A stretch of 64,000 nt of DNA from Branchiostoma floridae (taxonomy: Eukaryota; Chordata; Leptocardii; Amphioxiformes; Branchiostomatidae), in contig NC_049988.1 in the NCBI RefSeq assembly GCF_000003815.2, positions 21,784,426 to 21,848,425 of the forward strand. Direction: 5' to 3'. A program made the translations under genes and the position numbers. Below are positions 10,849-23,089 of the stretch, in pieces. Numbering within the stretch: position 1 is the first letter of the stretch; every line of letters begins with the position of its first letter. The notes under the pieces were generated by a model that ran no database searches, was not told the origin of the DNA, and worked only from the letters and a program-made list of their open reading frames with translations.

Positions 10849-10985
10849 AATTTGAGCCTGGACCACTGAAGAAGCCACAAAGGCGAAACCTGTCTGTGTG
10901 ACAGACTGAATAAAAGTTGTAAACGGGAATTCTGCGGCTCCGGCTGTCTCACTGAGGGGTGACTGTGGTGGGAAAGTTTTTGGTT
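10849..10985 (+). promoter_or_regulatory. 3-prime tract of copy B with two hairpins and AATAAA
   Basis: AATAAA lies at 10909-10914, 646 nt after the stop. Just upstream, CTGAAGA at 10866 is followed by a short GCC/GGC stem, GAAAC, and a perfect hairpin GTCTGT-GTG-ACAGAC (10892-10906). The same order is kept in copies C to F. It is probably part of the 3-prime UTR. Confidence 0.5.
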
Positions 10986-12138
10986 AGCGTGAGGAACAGT
11001 CGGCTCCATACATAAATGTTATCTAACTTTTGGAAACTGTCCATTAAAACCACATGAGGCATGAAGGTGCGGCGCTTATGATGTGTGTGCGGTTGAGCTG
11101 AGTGTGAGTTATGCTAGTAGATTTGCGTGGCTATATTATAGTACCGGGCGTGATGTACACAAAACTGTGTTTCACTCATGGCCGCCTTGTCTTACCCAAA
11201 CGGTGCCCAACGTCACATCGCCACAACAATGGGGGCCGGCCGGGCAGCTTTGGGGAACGAAAAGTCCGGTATAAAAGGCAACAAAAACAGAAAACAGCCC
11301 AATAATAATTCAACAGCACGCCTTGTGTATATTTATTGGCATAAACTTCAACTTTTCGTTTCCGCAAACAGCCCGGCTGGGACCCGGGTAGGAAATGTGA
11401 CGTAGGCATAACTACGTAACTGCTTTACAAGAACACATCCTTCATTCTTGTTCTTCTATCAGGAGGTTAGTTGTTTTGCTTCAAACGATGTTGTGACAAA
11501 ACTCTAGCCCGGCAATCGGCTTCACCTGGCATCCAATTGTCAGATATAATCACTATCCGCACTGAGCTGAAGTTACTTACTGGTGACTAAACTAAAGTAA
11601 GTGGAAACATAGACAGCATGGATAGAAACACCAAAAACAATACCTCCATTTTTCACGGAGGTAAATGGACCTTGGAGGCCTAATTTCCTGACAAACACAA
11701 ATTTAGGAACTGTTGAAAACAGAATTCAATTTCTCATTTCTTAACTATCATACAGTCTGTTCCTCAGTCTGAGCGATGGGATCTGCGGGGAGAAGAGGAA
11801 GGGTTTGCAATGTCTGAATAAAAACACGGGGAATTAATGACTACATTATGAGTTCTCACGTACCAACCTTTTCATGTTTCTACCTCCCGGCATAGATTAA
11901 CTCATTTTCCCAGAAAATTAGTCTGCCACTTGGAGAAAAACAAAATGCCATTCGCACCACGTAATGCCACGTCATCCCTACAGGTGAATGTAAATGTGGC
12001 CTGTTGTTGTTTGTGTTTACTGGGTATGTTGTGTATCATTATTGTGGAACTCTGGTATCTTTGGGCCTCATTAATTCAATTTCGTGGTTCTTGGACAAAA
12101 AAAGATATTCTGGTTATGGTGAACTGAAAGAACAACAT

Positions 12139-12499
12139 NNNNNNNNNNNNNNNNNNNNNNNNNNNNNNNNNNNNNNNNNNNNNNNNNNNNNNNNNNNNNN
12201 NNNNNNNNNNNNNNNNNNNNNNNNNNNNNNNNNNNNNNNNNNNNNNNNNNNNNNNNNNNNNNNNNNNNNNNNNNNNNNNNNNNNNNNNNNNNNNNNNNNN
12301 NNNNNNNNNNNNNNNNNNNNNNNNNNNNNNNNNNNNNNNNNNNNNNNNNNNNNNNNNNNNNNNNNNNNNNNNNNNNNNNNNNNNNNNNNNNNNNNNNNNN
12401 NNNNNNNNNNNNNNNNNNNNNNNNNNNNNNNNNNNNNNNNNNNNNNNNNNNNNNNNNNNNNNNNNNNNNNNNNNNNNNNNNNNNNNNNNNNNNNNNNNN
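12139..12499. other. Assembly gap
   Basis: 361 N within the B-C spacer. The parallel A-B spacer (about 3220-3590) shows a TG-rich stretch here, so repeats probably caused the gap. Confidence 0.99.
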
Positions 12500-12969
12500 G
12501 AACTTATGTTGGAAGAAAGACAGGAATGGTCTACATCGTCTCCAGAAAAACACGGGGATTCAATGACTACATTAAAAGTTCTGACGTACAAAGTTTTTGA
12601 TGTTTCTACCTCCCAGCACAGATTAACTCCTTTTCACAGAAAATTGATCTGCCACTTGCAGAAAAACAAAATGCCATTCGTACTACCTAATGCCACGTCA
12701 TCCGTTTAGATAAGACAAAAGTGTCCTTTTGTTGGTGTGTTGTGTTTACCGGGTATATTGTGAATTATCAGTGTGGGGAGCACTGTTAACTTTAGGCCTC
12801 ATCAATTCAACCTCAGACTAGAGTAAAACACATGCTATATTGTACTACACTATTTGTCTGTTTATGTTACCTCGGACAAGAATTTGCAAGAATGTATTAA
12901 TGCTTTTTTTCTTGGATAAAAAATATATACTGGTTATGCTTAACTAAAAAAAACAACGTAGCGTACATG

Positions 12970-13085
12970 TATGCGTGTGTGGTGTGTATGTGTGTGTGTG
13001 TGTGTGTGTTTGTGTCTGTGTGTGTATGTGTGTGTGTTTGTGTGTGCAGCACTGTGTGTTTGTATGCCTGTGTGTATGTGTACGC

Positions 13086-13164
<79 letters not shown>

Positions 13165-13449
13165 AAAATAGATATAGATAAAGATATTGATTTACGTGTG
13201 TGTGTGTGTGTGTGTGTGTGTGTCTGTGTATGTGTGCATGCATGCTTGTGAGTGTGTATGGGCACAAGTGTGAAGGTGTGTGTCTGTGTCTGTGTATGTG
13301 TTTGCAGCACTGTGTGTTTGTATGCCTGTGTGTGTGTATGTGTGTATGTGTACGCATGTGTGTGTATATATACATATATATAGAGATAGATAGATAGATA
13401 GATACATAGATATAGATACAGATATAGATATAGATAAAGATATAGATAT

Positions 13450-13484
<35 letters not shown>
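12970..13484. repeat. Compound microsatellite TG / TA / GA / TG / GATA / TG
   Basis: In order: TG repeats (12970-13100), pure TA (about 13101-13140), pure GA (13141-13164), TG (13196-13370), GATA-like (13383-13450) and TG (13452-13482). Long open frames rich in His-Thr or Cys-Val on both strands here are repeat translations, not genes. Confidence 0.96.
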
Positions 13485-13485
<1 letters not shown>

Positions 13486-14654
13486 GTATAGAAATCCTGC
13501 GCTGTTCCCTGACGTTCATGACACCTGTCAATCACTGTTATAAAAATTTACATGATCATATGACTGAAATTAAACGTTATGAAAACAAAGACTGAAATTC
13601 CCTGTTTCTAATGTTGTTACAGTTTAAATGAATGTAAGTTATTGCAGCATACAGTGCTATATTATAGTAAACTTTACGTGTTTTACCCAAAATTTCAGGA
13701 AGGGTTTGCAATGTCTCCAGAAAAACACGGAGATTTAATGACTACATTAACACTTAAGAGTTTTCACGTAGAAACTTTTTCATGTTTCTCCGTCTCAGCC
13801 CAGATTAACTTCTTTTCCCAGAAAATTAGTCTGCCACTTGCAGAAAAACAAAATGCCATTCGCACCACCTGATGCCACGTCATCCCTCCAAATAAAGGCA
13901 AATGTGATCTTACGTCATCAGACTAATTAAGGTATTACTTGGTATATTCATGTGTCTTTCACATTTATGCACTGCAAGACACGACATAGAATTATTATGA
14001 TAAGATATACTTATTTTTACATTTTTATTGCAAAATCTGTCAGATAATGTACAGGGTTGAATGAATCAAATTCATTCTACGAGTTTACCCAAATCAGTTT
14101 AACAATATATACATATTCTCCTTGTCGACCCTGACGTTCTGACCTGTAAAAGACGCCACCTGACACCTCTTAGCAAAACTGCAGCGCTAAGCATGGGATT
14201 GTCACTTGAGTGTTGCTTGGGTGAAGACGCCAAGATAATGAAACTTTATTGTAGAAAATCTGTAAAGGTATGCGTTAAAGTAAAACTCTTATGTGTGATT
14301 ACTGTCTACGTGTTTGACGAAGACCGAAAATTTCAGAGGAAGAAAATAAACACAACTGTTTTTCTCTTATTGGTGAATATAGATGAATGCAATGCATTTG
14401 ATAGGTTTGCAAACATGATGAAAAAGGTAGAAAGTCTTTCAAATTTGTTTTCGATACCTCTCTTTCAATATGCAACAAACAAACAAAGAAAACGATTACG
14501 TGTGTATCTGATTTGTCTGGAAACGTGCGTTGTTTGATACCCACGTTTTTCTTTCATCTTTGGTTTCTAATTTCTTCATATTTCACATTATGTTCGTACC
14601 TCGCCTGGCGCAGGGCGTGTATTTTTGCTGTGCTGAAACCTGACAAGTCGCACC

Positions 14655-17600
14655 ATGCCGGGAGGGCAACAGCAGTCCCAAACTGGTGACACAGGTAAAT
14701 GTATTTTTCAAAATATCTTCTCTCTACATATATCAGCAGGAGAGAGGATTTCTCTAAAAATCCACGTAGTGACAACTCTAAGGTTTAAAATTACTTAGTG
14801 CCGGCTATTCTATATTTATGACAGTATTTTCTCTAGGGGGGGGGGGGTAAGGGGACAACCTCGCCATATGCGGAATGGTATAATGAGGGGTAAATCCTCC
14901 ATTTCTTACTGTGAAGTAAATCCCCGTTACATAAGGAGCATCGGGCGTTAAGTTCCTCCTTAGTCGTCAAACCTCTGCACGTGAAAGGACCCGGCTCACT
15001 CGAGAAGAGTAGGGACATTTCGCTGAAAATATAACCAGTTGGGAACCCAGCATCGCTGTTAAAGATGGAACGTACAATCAAAAGCCATACAATGCATGAA
15101 ATATTGTGATATCGCACAATTTAAAGTAACCACGATATGATCAAGTAATGTTTACCTCCCAGGAGAATGTTTCCCCGAATCCCGAAGTACTTTTTCTAAC
15201 CAGTCACTAAGTTTACTGTTACGTCATCACCAGTCATCATGAGATTTCCTCACGAGGAAATAACTCGAGTCTGAAGAACGATTTTTGGAAGGTGAAATGT
15301 GCAGTAGCAATTTGCCACAGAGCCGCAGACGCGTTTGTGTTGTTCATTAATTGATACAATCATGTTAATTGGATATTTAAAATCTTTAAGCGACCTCAAT
15401 TCTTACCGCCGGCGCCATTTTAATTATGTAATTTTCCTCCAGGCACCACACCCATACAGCCGACTGATTGGCAGGCACGTACAGACGCCGCTGCCAGTGA
15501 AACCGACCTTGTGTATGCCAATGAAGAAGGTAGAACACTTTCAAGTTCACTTACAGCGTACTGTTCTTATCTCGACTTTATACTTTTGTGTGTGGTTAAT
15601 TTTGTAATTTTCTCCAGGTACCACACCCATGCAGCAGACTGATTGGCAGGCACGTGCCGACGCCACTGCGAGTGAACCCAACCCAATGCACGCGTCCGGA
15701 GAAGGTAGAATTTTTTTTCAAGCCCGCCTATAGAGTAATGTTCTTGTCTCGCTTTGATACTTTTTACTGTATGAAGTGTAACTTATGTCACTTTCCTCCA
15801 GATACCACAAGTATACCCATGCAGCAGCCGCAGACTGAGTGGCGGTCCATTGCGGACGCCGCTGCAAGCATACCCAACGCTTTGTACGTCTCAAGAGCAG
15901 GTAAAAGTTTGAACTCCTGCGGTCCGTGTCTTGCTGTGTCTGGTCACATGCATCGCACGATTGCATTATTGAGAAAGTCATGCGGGTGTCGTATAAAATC
16001 CCATCGGGCTGCGGATTCGTCCCCCATACGTGCCAGTTCGGGCGCCGCGCCTGCCCTGTTCAGCCTGAAAGTTTTAAGAAATACGTGGCGGACGTAGCCT
16101 CCAAAAAAGTACGGACAAATTGCACGTACGGCGGGTTGTGCCCCAAAAAACGGCGTTGGGCTGTAACAAATTTGGACAAATCCCACGTTTGTGTTAAAAA
16201 CTACAGTTTAGCTTTATAAAAAGTATGCACTGTTTTCTAAGCTATTGTTTTGTAACAGACCGCACGTATACGGGAGGAGCAAGGCGCCGTGCTTTCTGTA
16301 GCTTCATCCACTCCCACCGCAGCTGCATCGCCGCCGGCATTGCCGTGCTGCTTAGCCTGGTCGCTGTGGGACTCTCCCCTCTGACGTTCATCAATAAAGA
16401 GGTAAACGCTCTTGTCGCTCGTTTAGTGTTGACTAAGTATATCACACAATAAATTTTTGCTTTGTTATCTTTTATTACGTCTTGTATTCTGAACTAAATG
16501 GTAGAATATACGATTATACGTTTGCAGGTGGTATCTGAACTGTCCACCACTGTTGACGTCTTGAAGCAAGACCGAGATGAAATGCGCCAACTATCCGCCA
16601 CTGTTGACGCTTTGAGGCGTGACCAAGACAACATGTCCACCACTGTTGACGCCTTGAAGCGCGTTCAAGACCACATGCACCAACTGTCCGCCACTGTTGA
16701 CGCCTTGAAGCGTGACCAAGACGACATGTCTACCACTGTTGACGCCTTGAAACGCGACCAAGACGACATGTCCACCACTGTTGACGCCTTGAAACTCGGC
16801 CTGGACAAGGAGCGAAGCCGAATCGCCGCCTTGGAGCAGCGTCTTCACGAGATGCGTAAGACGCCAGGTACTAGTAAGTTGGGTTTTCCTTCTTATGTGT
16901 ATTGCTTGTGATGGTGTATTGAACAATATCGTTTGTTTAGAAACTTGAAAACCTGTGGTATTATCATTATCCTATCAAACGATATAATTTTCCTTATCAA
17001 TATTTCATGTGCAGGTGTTTTTTTCATTAATGGATAAAGTACATCTTCTTTCTACCAACACATTTAATGTACTTACATCTCTTGTTACATGCCAGATGTC
17101 ATGTTTGAACAATGTCATAGTGTTTTACTGTCTCGTTTTGGTTATTAGTTATGCTGGTATCAGAGGAAAGTACACAACCTAATGTGGAGATATTTTGATC
17201 TTGTGACGTACATGTAATGATTTATTAGTGATGGAATTCTGGAACATCTTTAAGGTCACAAGTGTCTATTCCTTCGGTTCAGTTGACCAATGTTTTTTTC
17301 CAGCATCTTGTCCTGAAGGTTACGCAGTGTTCCGTGGAATCTGCTACAAGGCCTTCAATACTCCAAAGACCTTCAGCGATGCGGCCGCGGTCTGTGGTGA
17401 AGACGGCGGCACCCTCGCCATGCCCCGAGACGCTGGGACCAACGCCTTCCTGATCTCCCTGCACAATGCCGTGAGTGACAAGACGAAATTCTGGATCGGC
17501 CTGCACGATCGGCGCGAAGAGGGACGTTTTGAGTGGGTGGATGGTTCTGCACTTGGGACCTACAGCTTCTGGGCTCCGCATGAACCAAACAACTTTGGGG

Positions 17601-17867
17601 GCAGAGAGGATTGCGTTATTTACAGACCATCATTTAAAGAAGATTGGAACGACGCACCATGCATCGATACGAATCGCTTCATATGCCAGGCTGCCCCAGG
17701 TACCTGCTATAACGTCCCATTTCCTGGTAAACATACCACAGCTTAATATTCATCAGACTAAGCTCATGACACCATTAATGCTCTTGTTATAAAACATTTC
17801 AAAGCAGATCGATCACTCCACATCTCATCCCGGCCATTTCTGTTCATGTTTTCCAGGACGTCCATAG
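14655..17867 (+). CDS. Type II membrane C-type lectin receptor, copy C
   Basis: Exons: 14655-14694, 15443-15529, 15618-15704, 15802-15900, 16259-16401, 16528-16867, 17304-17699 and 17857-17867, giving 400 residues with all phases matching. There are three tail exons: the first ends TDLVYANEEG, the second has NPMH where copies B and E have NPMY, and the third has PNALY. The TM exon encodes SCIAAGIAVLLSLVAVGL. The stalk is short (six units). A stronger alternative stalk donor (gtaagt at 16874) would add two residues in frame. Intron 15901-16258 contains a Cys-rich open frame shared with copies D and F. Copy C is nearly identical to copy F from the 5-prime flank to mid-CTLD. The AG of the putative 5-prime UTR acceptor seen in B, E and G is TG here. 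Confidence 0.88.
16528..16867 (+). CDS. Coiled-coil stalk exon of copy C (six units)
   Basis: 340 nt, phase 0 in and 1 out. Six units, mixing 14- and 17-residue lengths, are followed by the neck LDKERSRIAALEQRLHEMR. At 113 residues it is about half the stalk of B or E. Copy F has the same length and differs at only a few bases, for example Leu-Gly versus Arg-Gly in the last unit. The exon end is either 16867 (gtacta) or 16873 (gtaagt, the better consensus). Confidence 0.87.
17304..17699 (+). CDS. Lectin-domain exon of copy C, EPN type
   Basis: A complete long-form CTLD in 396 nt: SC and GIC hairpin, AAVCGED, FWIGLHD, HEPNN, REDC, WND, APC and FIC. The EPN, Glu and WND ligands are all present, so a calcium-dependent mannose-type site is predicted by family rules. 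Bases 17304-17458 match copy F exactly by eye. From 17459 the two exons differ in most loop residues (HNAVSDKTKFWIGLHDRRE here). Confidence 0.9.
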
Positions 17868-20342
17868 GCGACAGGCGGAACTCTCGCCACCATTGTCCAG
17901 CGGCTCTCCGGCAATCCGCAGTGAGACTAACTTGTAACACGTTAAGTATGCTAACGTGTAACACGTTAAGTAAGGAATTGTACCGATGGATCCAAACAGC
18001 ACGTTTTATGAATTTTCTTAAGAGGTGGCCAATTAGTAAAATAACACATGAGAATAGCGAATACGCACCAAAACAATGATGCAATATCTGTGCAAAGATA
18101 GACACGCCTCAGCTCATATATATATATATAGAGAGAATGTACACATCTTTTTGCACATAGCCATTTTTTACATAGAAAACATGCTAATTAGCGGAAAGCT
18201 CCTGGTTTGGTCGTATGAAAGCCATTACCCTTTTTTGTGATGTTTCCTGCAAAAGGCTGAACAGACAGGACAGACAAAATGCGGTAAAAAAAAATTCACT
18301 CATTTCACACGTTATGTTACTTCATATTTACAGTAGGCTGTCGTGACTAAACGATAGATGTTCCATTTTTGTTCTCCTGCATCTTCTCCTTTTTCTGTGA
18401 CTTTTTTAACAGGACGAATGCGCGCGGATAATAAAATCAACATGACTAAAGTGGACGAAAAATTGCCAGAACTGCAGTATTTATTGGTGGACGTTCCTTT
18501 GCTATAGGCCTTAACCAAGTTATAGAAATTTTCTTGTCGTTCTCCCAAGTTTGTAGACTGTGCTCATTTGAGCCTGGACCACTGAAGAAGCCACATTGGT
18601 GAAACCGGTCTGTGTGACAGACTGAATAAAAGTTGTAAGCTAGAACTCTGCGGATCCGGCTGTCTTACTGAGGGTGACTGTGGTGAGAAAGTTGTCGGTT
18701 AGCGTGAGGATCAGTCCACTCCATATATGCTAGTTATCCAGATTTGGACAATGACCATTAAAACCTCATGAGGCATGAAGGTGCAGCGCTTACAATGTGT
18801 TAGCGGTTGAGCTGAGTGTGAGTTATGCTAGTAGATTAGCATGGCTATATTACAGCACAGCCTACAGGGCGTGATGTACCAAAAACCTGTGTTCCACTCA
18901 TGGCCGCCTTGTGTTATCCAAAGTGCCCAACATCACATTGCCACAAGACAGGGACCCGGCCGGGCAGCTTTAGGGAACGAAAATTCCGATATGAAAAAAT
19001 GAAAAAAAAAGAACGAAATTAATTCAACAGCATGCCTTGTGCATATTTATTGGCATATACAAACTGTAATTTTTCGTTTCCGCAAACGGCCAGACCGGGC
19101 CCCGGGTAGTAATATGACGTAGGCCTAAGTACTACTTTACAAGAACAAATGCTTCATTCTTCAGATATAATCACCATCCACTCTGAATTTAAGTTACTTT
19201 CTCCTGGCTAAAATAAGTGGAAACATCGACAAACACATAAGAAAAACAATACCTCCATTTTTTTCGCGGAGGTAAAGACAACACCTCGGAGGTTGCATCT
19301 CTGAGTTTAAGTTGCTTACTCCCTGCTGGCTAAAGTAAGTGGAGACATAGACAGTCACACCATTTATCAGGGAGGTAAAAACAACACAAATTTAGGAGTA
19401 GTTGCTGTAGAAAGACATAACTATATGTCTCATTTCTAAACTATCATTCAGTCTCAGAAGTTCGTTGGTTTGAAACGTTGTGATCTGCAGTGCAATGACG
19501 AAGGGTCTGCAATGTCTGAATAAAAACATGGAGATTCAATGACTACATTATGAGTTCTCACGTACGAACTCTTTCATGTTTCTACCTCTCGTCTTAGAGT
19601 AACTTCGTTTCCCAGAAAATTAGTCTGCCACTTGCAAAAAAACAAAATGCCATTCGCACCACCTGATATCGATGCCACGTCATCTCTCCAGATGAATGTT
19701 AATATGGCCTGTTGTTGTTTGTGTTTACTGGGTATGTTGTGTATTATCATTGTGGAACTCTAGTATCTTTAGGTTTCATCAATTCAATTTCGCTGTTCTT
19801 GGACCCAAAAAAGATATTCTGGTTATGCTGAACTAAAAGAACGACATAGCGTATAGCCGCGCTGTTCCTTGACGTTCATGACACATGTCAATCACTGTAG
19901 TCTAAAATGTACTCGATCATATTACTGAAGTTAAACGTTCTAAAACAAGCTCTGAATTCCTCTGTTTGAAATGCAGTTACACTTGAAATGAATGTAAGTT
20001 ATTGCAGCATATACAGTGCTATATTATAGTACACTTTACGCGTTTAGCCCAGAATTCAGAAAGGGTTTGCAATGACTACATTTACACTTAAGAGTTTTCA
20101 TGTAAAAAACAAACTTTTCCATCTCTCCATTTCAGGCCAGATTAACTTCGAAAATTAGTCTCCCACTTGCAGAAAAACAAAATGCCATTCGCACCACATG
20201 ATGCCACGTCATCCCTCCAAATAAGGTTAGATGTGATCTTACGTCGTCAGACTAATTAAGGTATTACTTGGTATATTCAGCGTACTGTTCTTATCTCAAC
20301 TTTATACTTTTTTGTGTGGTCAATTTTGTAAATTTTCTCCAG
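17868..20342. repeat. Spacer C-D, with the 5-prime end of copy D deleted
   Basis: No gene is seen. The 3-prime tract (AATAAA at 18625) and spacer modules (near 19618 and 20152) resemble the D-E spacer more than the A-B or B-C spacers. At about 20278 the spacer joins directly to intron sequence that in copy C lies upstream of its second tail exon. The start exon, first tail exon and 5-prime flank of copy D are therefore missing. Confidence 0.7.
18557..18705 (+). promoter_or_regulatory. 3-prime tract of copy C with two hairpins and AATAAA
   Basis: AATAAA lies at 18625-18630, 758 nt after the stop. The first stem reads GCCA/TGGT, with a G-U pair in place of the G-C found in copies D and F, so pairing is kept despite the change. 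The GTCTGT/ACAGAC hairpin is intact. Confidence 0.5.
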
Positions 20343-21250
20343 GTACCACACCCATGCAGCAGACTGATTGGCAGGCACGTGCCGACGCCGCTGCCAGTGA
20401 CCCCAACCCAATGCACGCGTCCGGAGAGGGTAGAAATTTTTTTCAAGCCCGCCTACAGAATAATGTTCTTGTCTCGCTTTGATAATTTTTACTGTATAGA
20501 GTGTAACTTATGTCATTTTCCTCCAGACACCACACCCATGCAGCAGCCGCAGACTGATTGGCGGTCCATTGCGGACGCCGCTGCGAGTATACCCAACGCT
20601 TTGTACGTCTCAAGAGCAGGTAAAAGATTAAACTCCTGCGGTCCATGTCTTGCTGTGTCTGGTCACATGACCGTACGATTGCATTATTGAGAAAGTCATG
20701 CGGGTGTCGTACAAAATGCCATCGGGCTGCGAATTCGTCCCCCGAACGTGCCAGTTGGGGCGACGCGCCTGCCCTGTACAGCCTGAAAGTTTTAAGAAAT
20801 ACGTGGCGGACGTAGCCTCCAAAAAAAAAGTACGGACAGATTGCACGTACGGCGGGTTGTGCCCGAAAAAAAAAAACGGCGTTGGGCTGTAACAAATTTG
20901 GACAAATCCCACGTCTGTGTTAAAAACTACAGTTTAGCTTTTTAAAAAGTATACAGTCAAACCTGCCCGAGCGACCACCTCTTCTCAGGGACCACCTGGC
21001 CATTTCGACCGCTTTTTCTCGGTCCCAATTTTTTTTCCCATTGACGTAAGCATTAGGCGACCTTTACTCAACGACCACCTGGCCAACGCGACCGCGACCG
21101 GCTCAAATTGGGACCCATAACGACCGCATCATTGTCAAAATTGAGGTTTTCACCGATTTTTTTATGATAACTAGCGTCGGTTTGCGTCGGATTTTGACTG
21201 TCATTAAGATGTTATGTTTAGAATAAAGATGACGGCGGTCAATGGGTGGG

Positions 21251-22376
21251 TTAACCCTATCTAGACCAGGGGGGGGGGCTAAAAGTGCCTGCGCCAACTT
21301 TGACGTCGTATAACTGGCGAACGACGTGTGCTAGGACTACGAAACTTGGTGACTTTTCCTAAAATATTGTTGGCAACAATTCTGTGAAAAAAAATTTTAG
21401 TTTGTAATTTTCGTGTTGCCATGGCAACGGGTTTCTGACAGGCATATTTCCCCAAATTTACTAATTTCAGCTTGAATTATGGGATTTCATGGTTTTATTG
21501 CTAGATCAAACTTGTTTATTAATATCATTAACATCCTGTGTAATTTTAAGTCACATTTCAAATCAAATATTCATAATTTTTGCTAATTTGATGACGTCAT
21601 GGGTCAAAATCCAAGATGGCGGACAATGTCATTTTCAACGATAAATACATGTAATTTTTGCTAAAATACCGTCAAAATCTTTTATTTTCTTACAAAACAC
21701 AATCACTTGATCATTTTCAGTCCATTTCTATTGGGTTTTGTGGTTATATGTGGAAAAAGTCGTATTTTAGAAAATTCATGCTTGTCGATCCAAGATGGCG
21801 GACAAATTACGTCATTTTCTGACGTCATATAGACGTCAGTGTCGTCGTCATTGGCAACAAAAGTCTTGGCAGACTTAGACACTAATAAGATAAGGTTTAT
21901 AGTCATCATTTTGTTCAATACATTTATGTATAGCGGAAATTTCATATTTTGACGATTTTAGCCCAAAATATGACATTATGACGTCATAATTACGTCATAT
22001 TACGTCATAACGATACCAAAAATACAGCAAATATCAAACTTCACTAGTACATCATTCCCTCCAAATTTGGTGATCGTAACCCAAGCCGTTTTGAAATTAC
22101 GAAGGGGGGGTCAAAGAGAGCCCCCCCCTGGTCCCAGGAATCCCAAAAAAGCCTGGTCNNNNNNNNNNNNNNNNNNNNNNNNNNNNNNNNNNNNNNNNNN
22201 NNNNNNNNNNNNNNNNNNNNNNNNNNNNNNNNNNNNNNNNNNNNNNNNNNNNNNNNNNNNNNNNNNNNNNNNNNNNNNNNNNNNNNNNNNNNNNNNNNNN
22301 NNNNNNNNNNNNNNNNNNNNNNNNNNNNNNNNNNNNNNNNNNNNNNNNNNNNNNNNNNNNNNNNNNNNNNNNNNNN
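21251..22376 (-). mobile_element. Nested TTAA-type (piggyBac-like) nonautonomous element, right end in gap
   Basis: It begins TTAACCCTATCTAGACC at 21251; the other end falls in or near the gap at 22159-22376. Relative to the complete copy at 42051-42617 it is inverted and carries extra internal sequence. TTAA followed by CCCT is typical of piggyBac-like termini. A minus-strand 80-codon open frame (21703-21945) matches the one in the other copy. The end coordinate is approximate. Confidence 0.65.
22159..22376. other. Assembly gap inside nested transposons
   Basis: 218 N. It hides the right end of the TTAA element and part of the outer TA element. Confidence 0.99.
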
Positions 22377-23089
22377 TGTACTGTACATTCAGCCGTGGTT
22401 AAGTTAGTACGTTATCGGGACGTACCGGGCATCGAATTCGAAGGTGCACCGTAGCTATTTCAGATACGGCGATCAAGAACACAGCGACGCATGGCTTGTA
22501 TGGTAACTGACAGCATCAAAGTTCCCTTACTGTCTAAAACGTTAGGGTACAAATATTGAGCTTTAAAACATTGTATCATATAAAAGCTCGATACAAGCTT
22601 GGGGTTAAATTTACAATCTACAGTGTGCGTGTTGTATTTGACATCAAAGACCTTGCTTCTTTGCCTGCGTGCAGTGTGCTTGCTATTTGCCATTAAACAC
22701 AACGGAAACCATTTATACTTTGCATTGGGCATGTTTTGAGTCGATACTCTTCTCAGCGACCACCTGTCCAAATCGACCGCTTTTCTCCGGTCCCCCAGGT
22801 GGTCGTCTTGGGCAGGTTTGACTGTACACTGTTTTCTAAGCTATTGTTTTGTAACAGACCGCGAGTATACAGAAGGAGCAAGGCGCCGTGCTCTCTGTAG
22901 CTTCATCCACTCCCACCGCAGCTGCATCGCCGCCGGCATTGCCGTACTGATCGCTGTGGGACTCGCCCCTCTGATGTTCATCAATAAAGAGGTAAACACC
23001 CTTGTTGCTCCTTTAGTGTTTGAATGTTTGCTTTGTTATCTTTTGTCATTCTGAAGTACGTGATATAACATCCTGTTGAACGTTTGTAG

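Larger units (their letters stand above)
10264..14654. repeat. Spacer B-C: 3-prime tract, reiterated modules, large microsatellite, 5-prime flank
   Basis: No gene is seen. The conserved 3-prime tract of copy B (AATAAA at 10909) comes first. Modules with agtctgccacttg follow near 11921, 12645 and 13826. A gap lies at 12139-12499, and a long compound microsatellite at 12970-13484. From about 14130 the sequence is the conserved 5-prime flank of copy C. The spacer is collinear with A-B and E-F, which supports duplication of gene plus spacer as one unit. Confidence 0.7.
20954..22824. mobile_element. TA-flanked inverted-repeat DNA transposon in the copy D intron
   Basis: The ends are inverted repeats of about 28 bp beginning CAGTCAAACCTGCCC and ending GGGCAGGTTTGACTG, flanked by TA on both sides (20952-20953 and 22825-22826). 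Copy F at the same place has the uninterrupted sequence aaaagtatacactgtttt, which fits an empty site with TA duplication. TA duplication and these ends fit the Tc1/mariner-pogo superfamily. No transposase is seen, although part of the element lies in an N-gap. A TTAA-type element is nested inside. Confidence 0.85.

Noticed and set aside
10866-10914. Annotation as a functional hammerhead ribozyme
   Set aside because: Core strings fit, but the third stem does not close on the required A-U pair with a UH cleavage site, and one extra A sits at the second stem; kept only as a finding.
12897-13535. 212-codon His-Thr/Tyr-Leu-rich frame
   Set aside because: Translation of a compound microsatellite.
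22460-22771. 103-codon minus-strand frame as transposase of the TA element
   Set aside because: No DDE/D motif, helix-turn-helix or similarity recognisable; length is within chance for AT-rich sequence.
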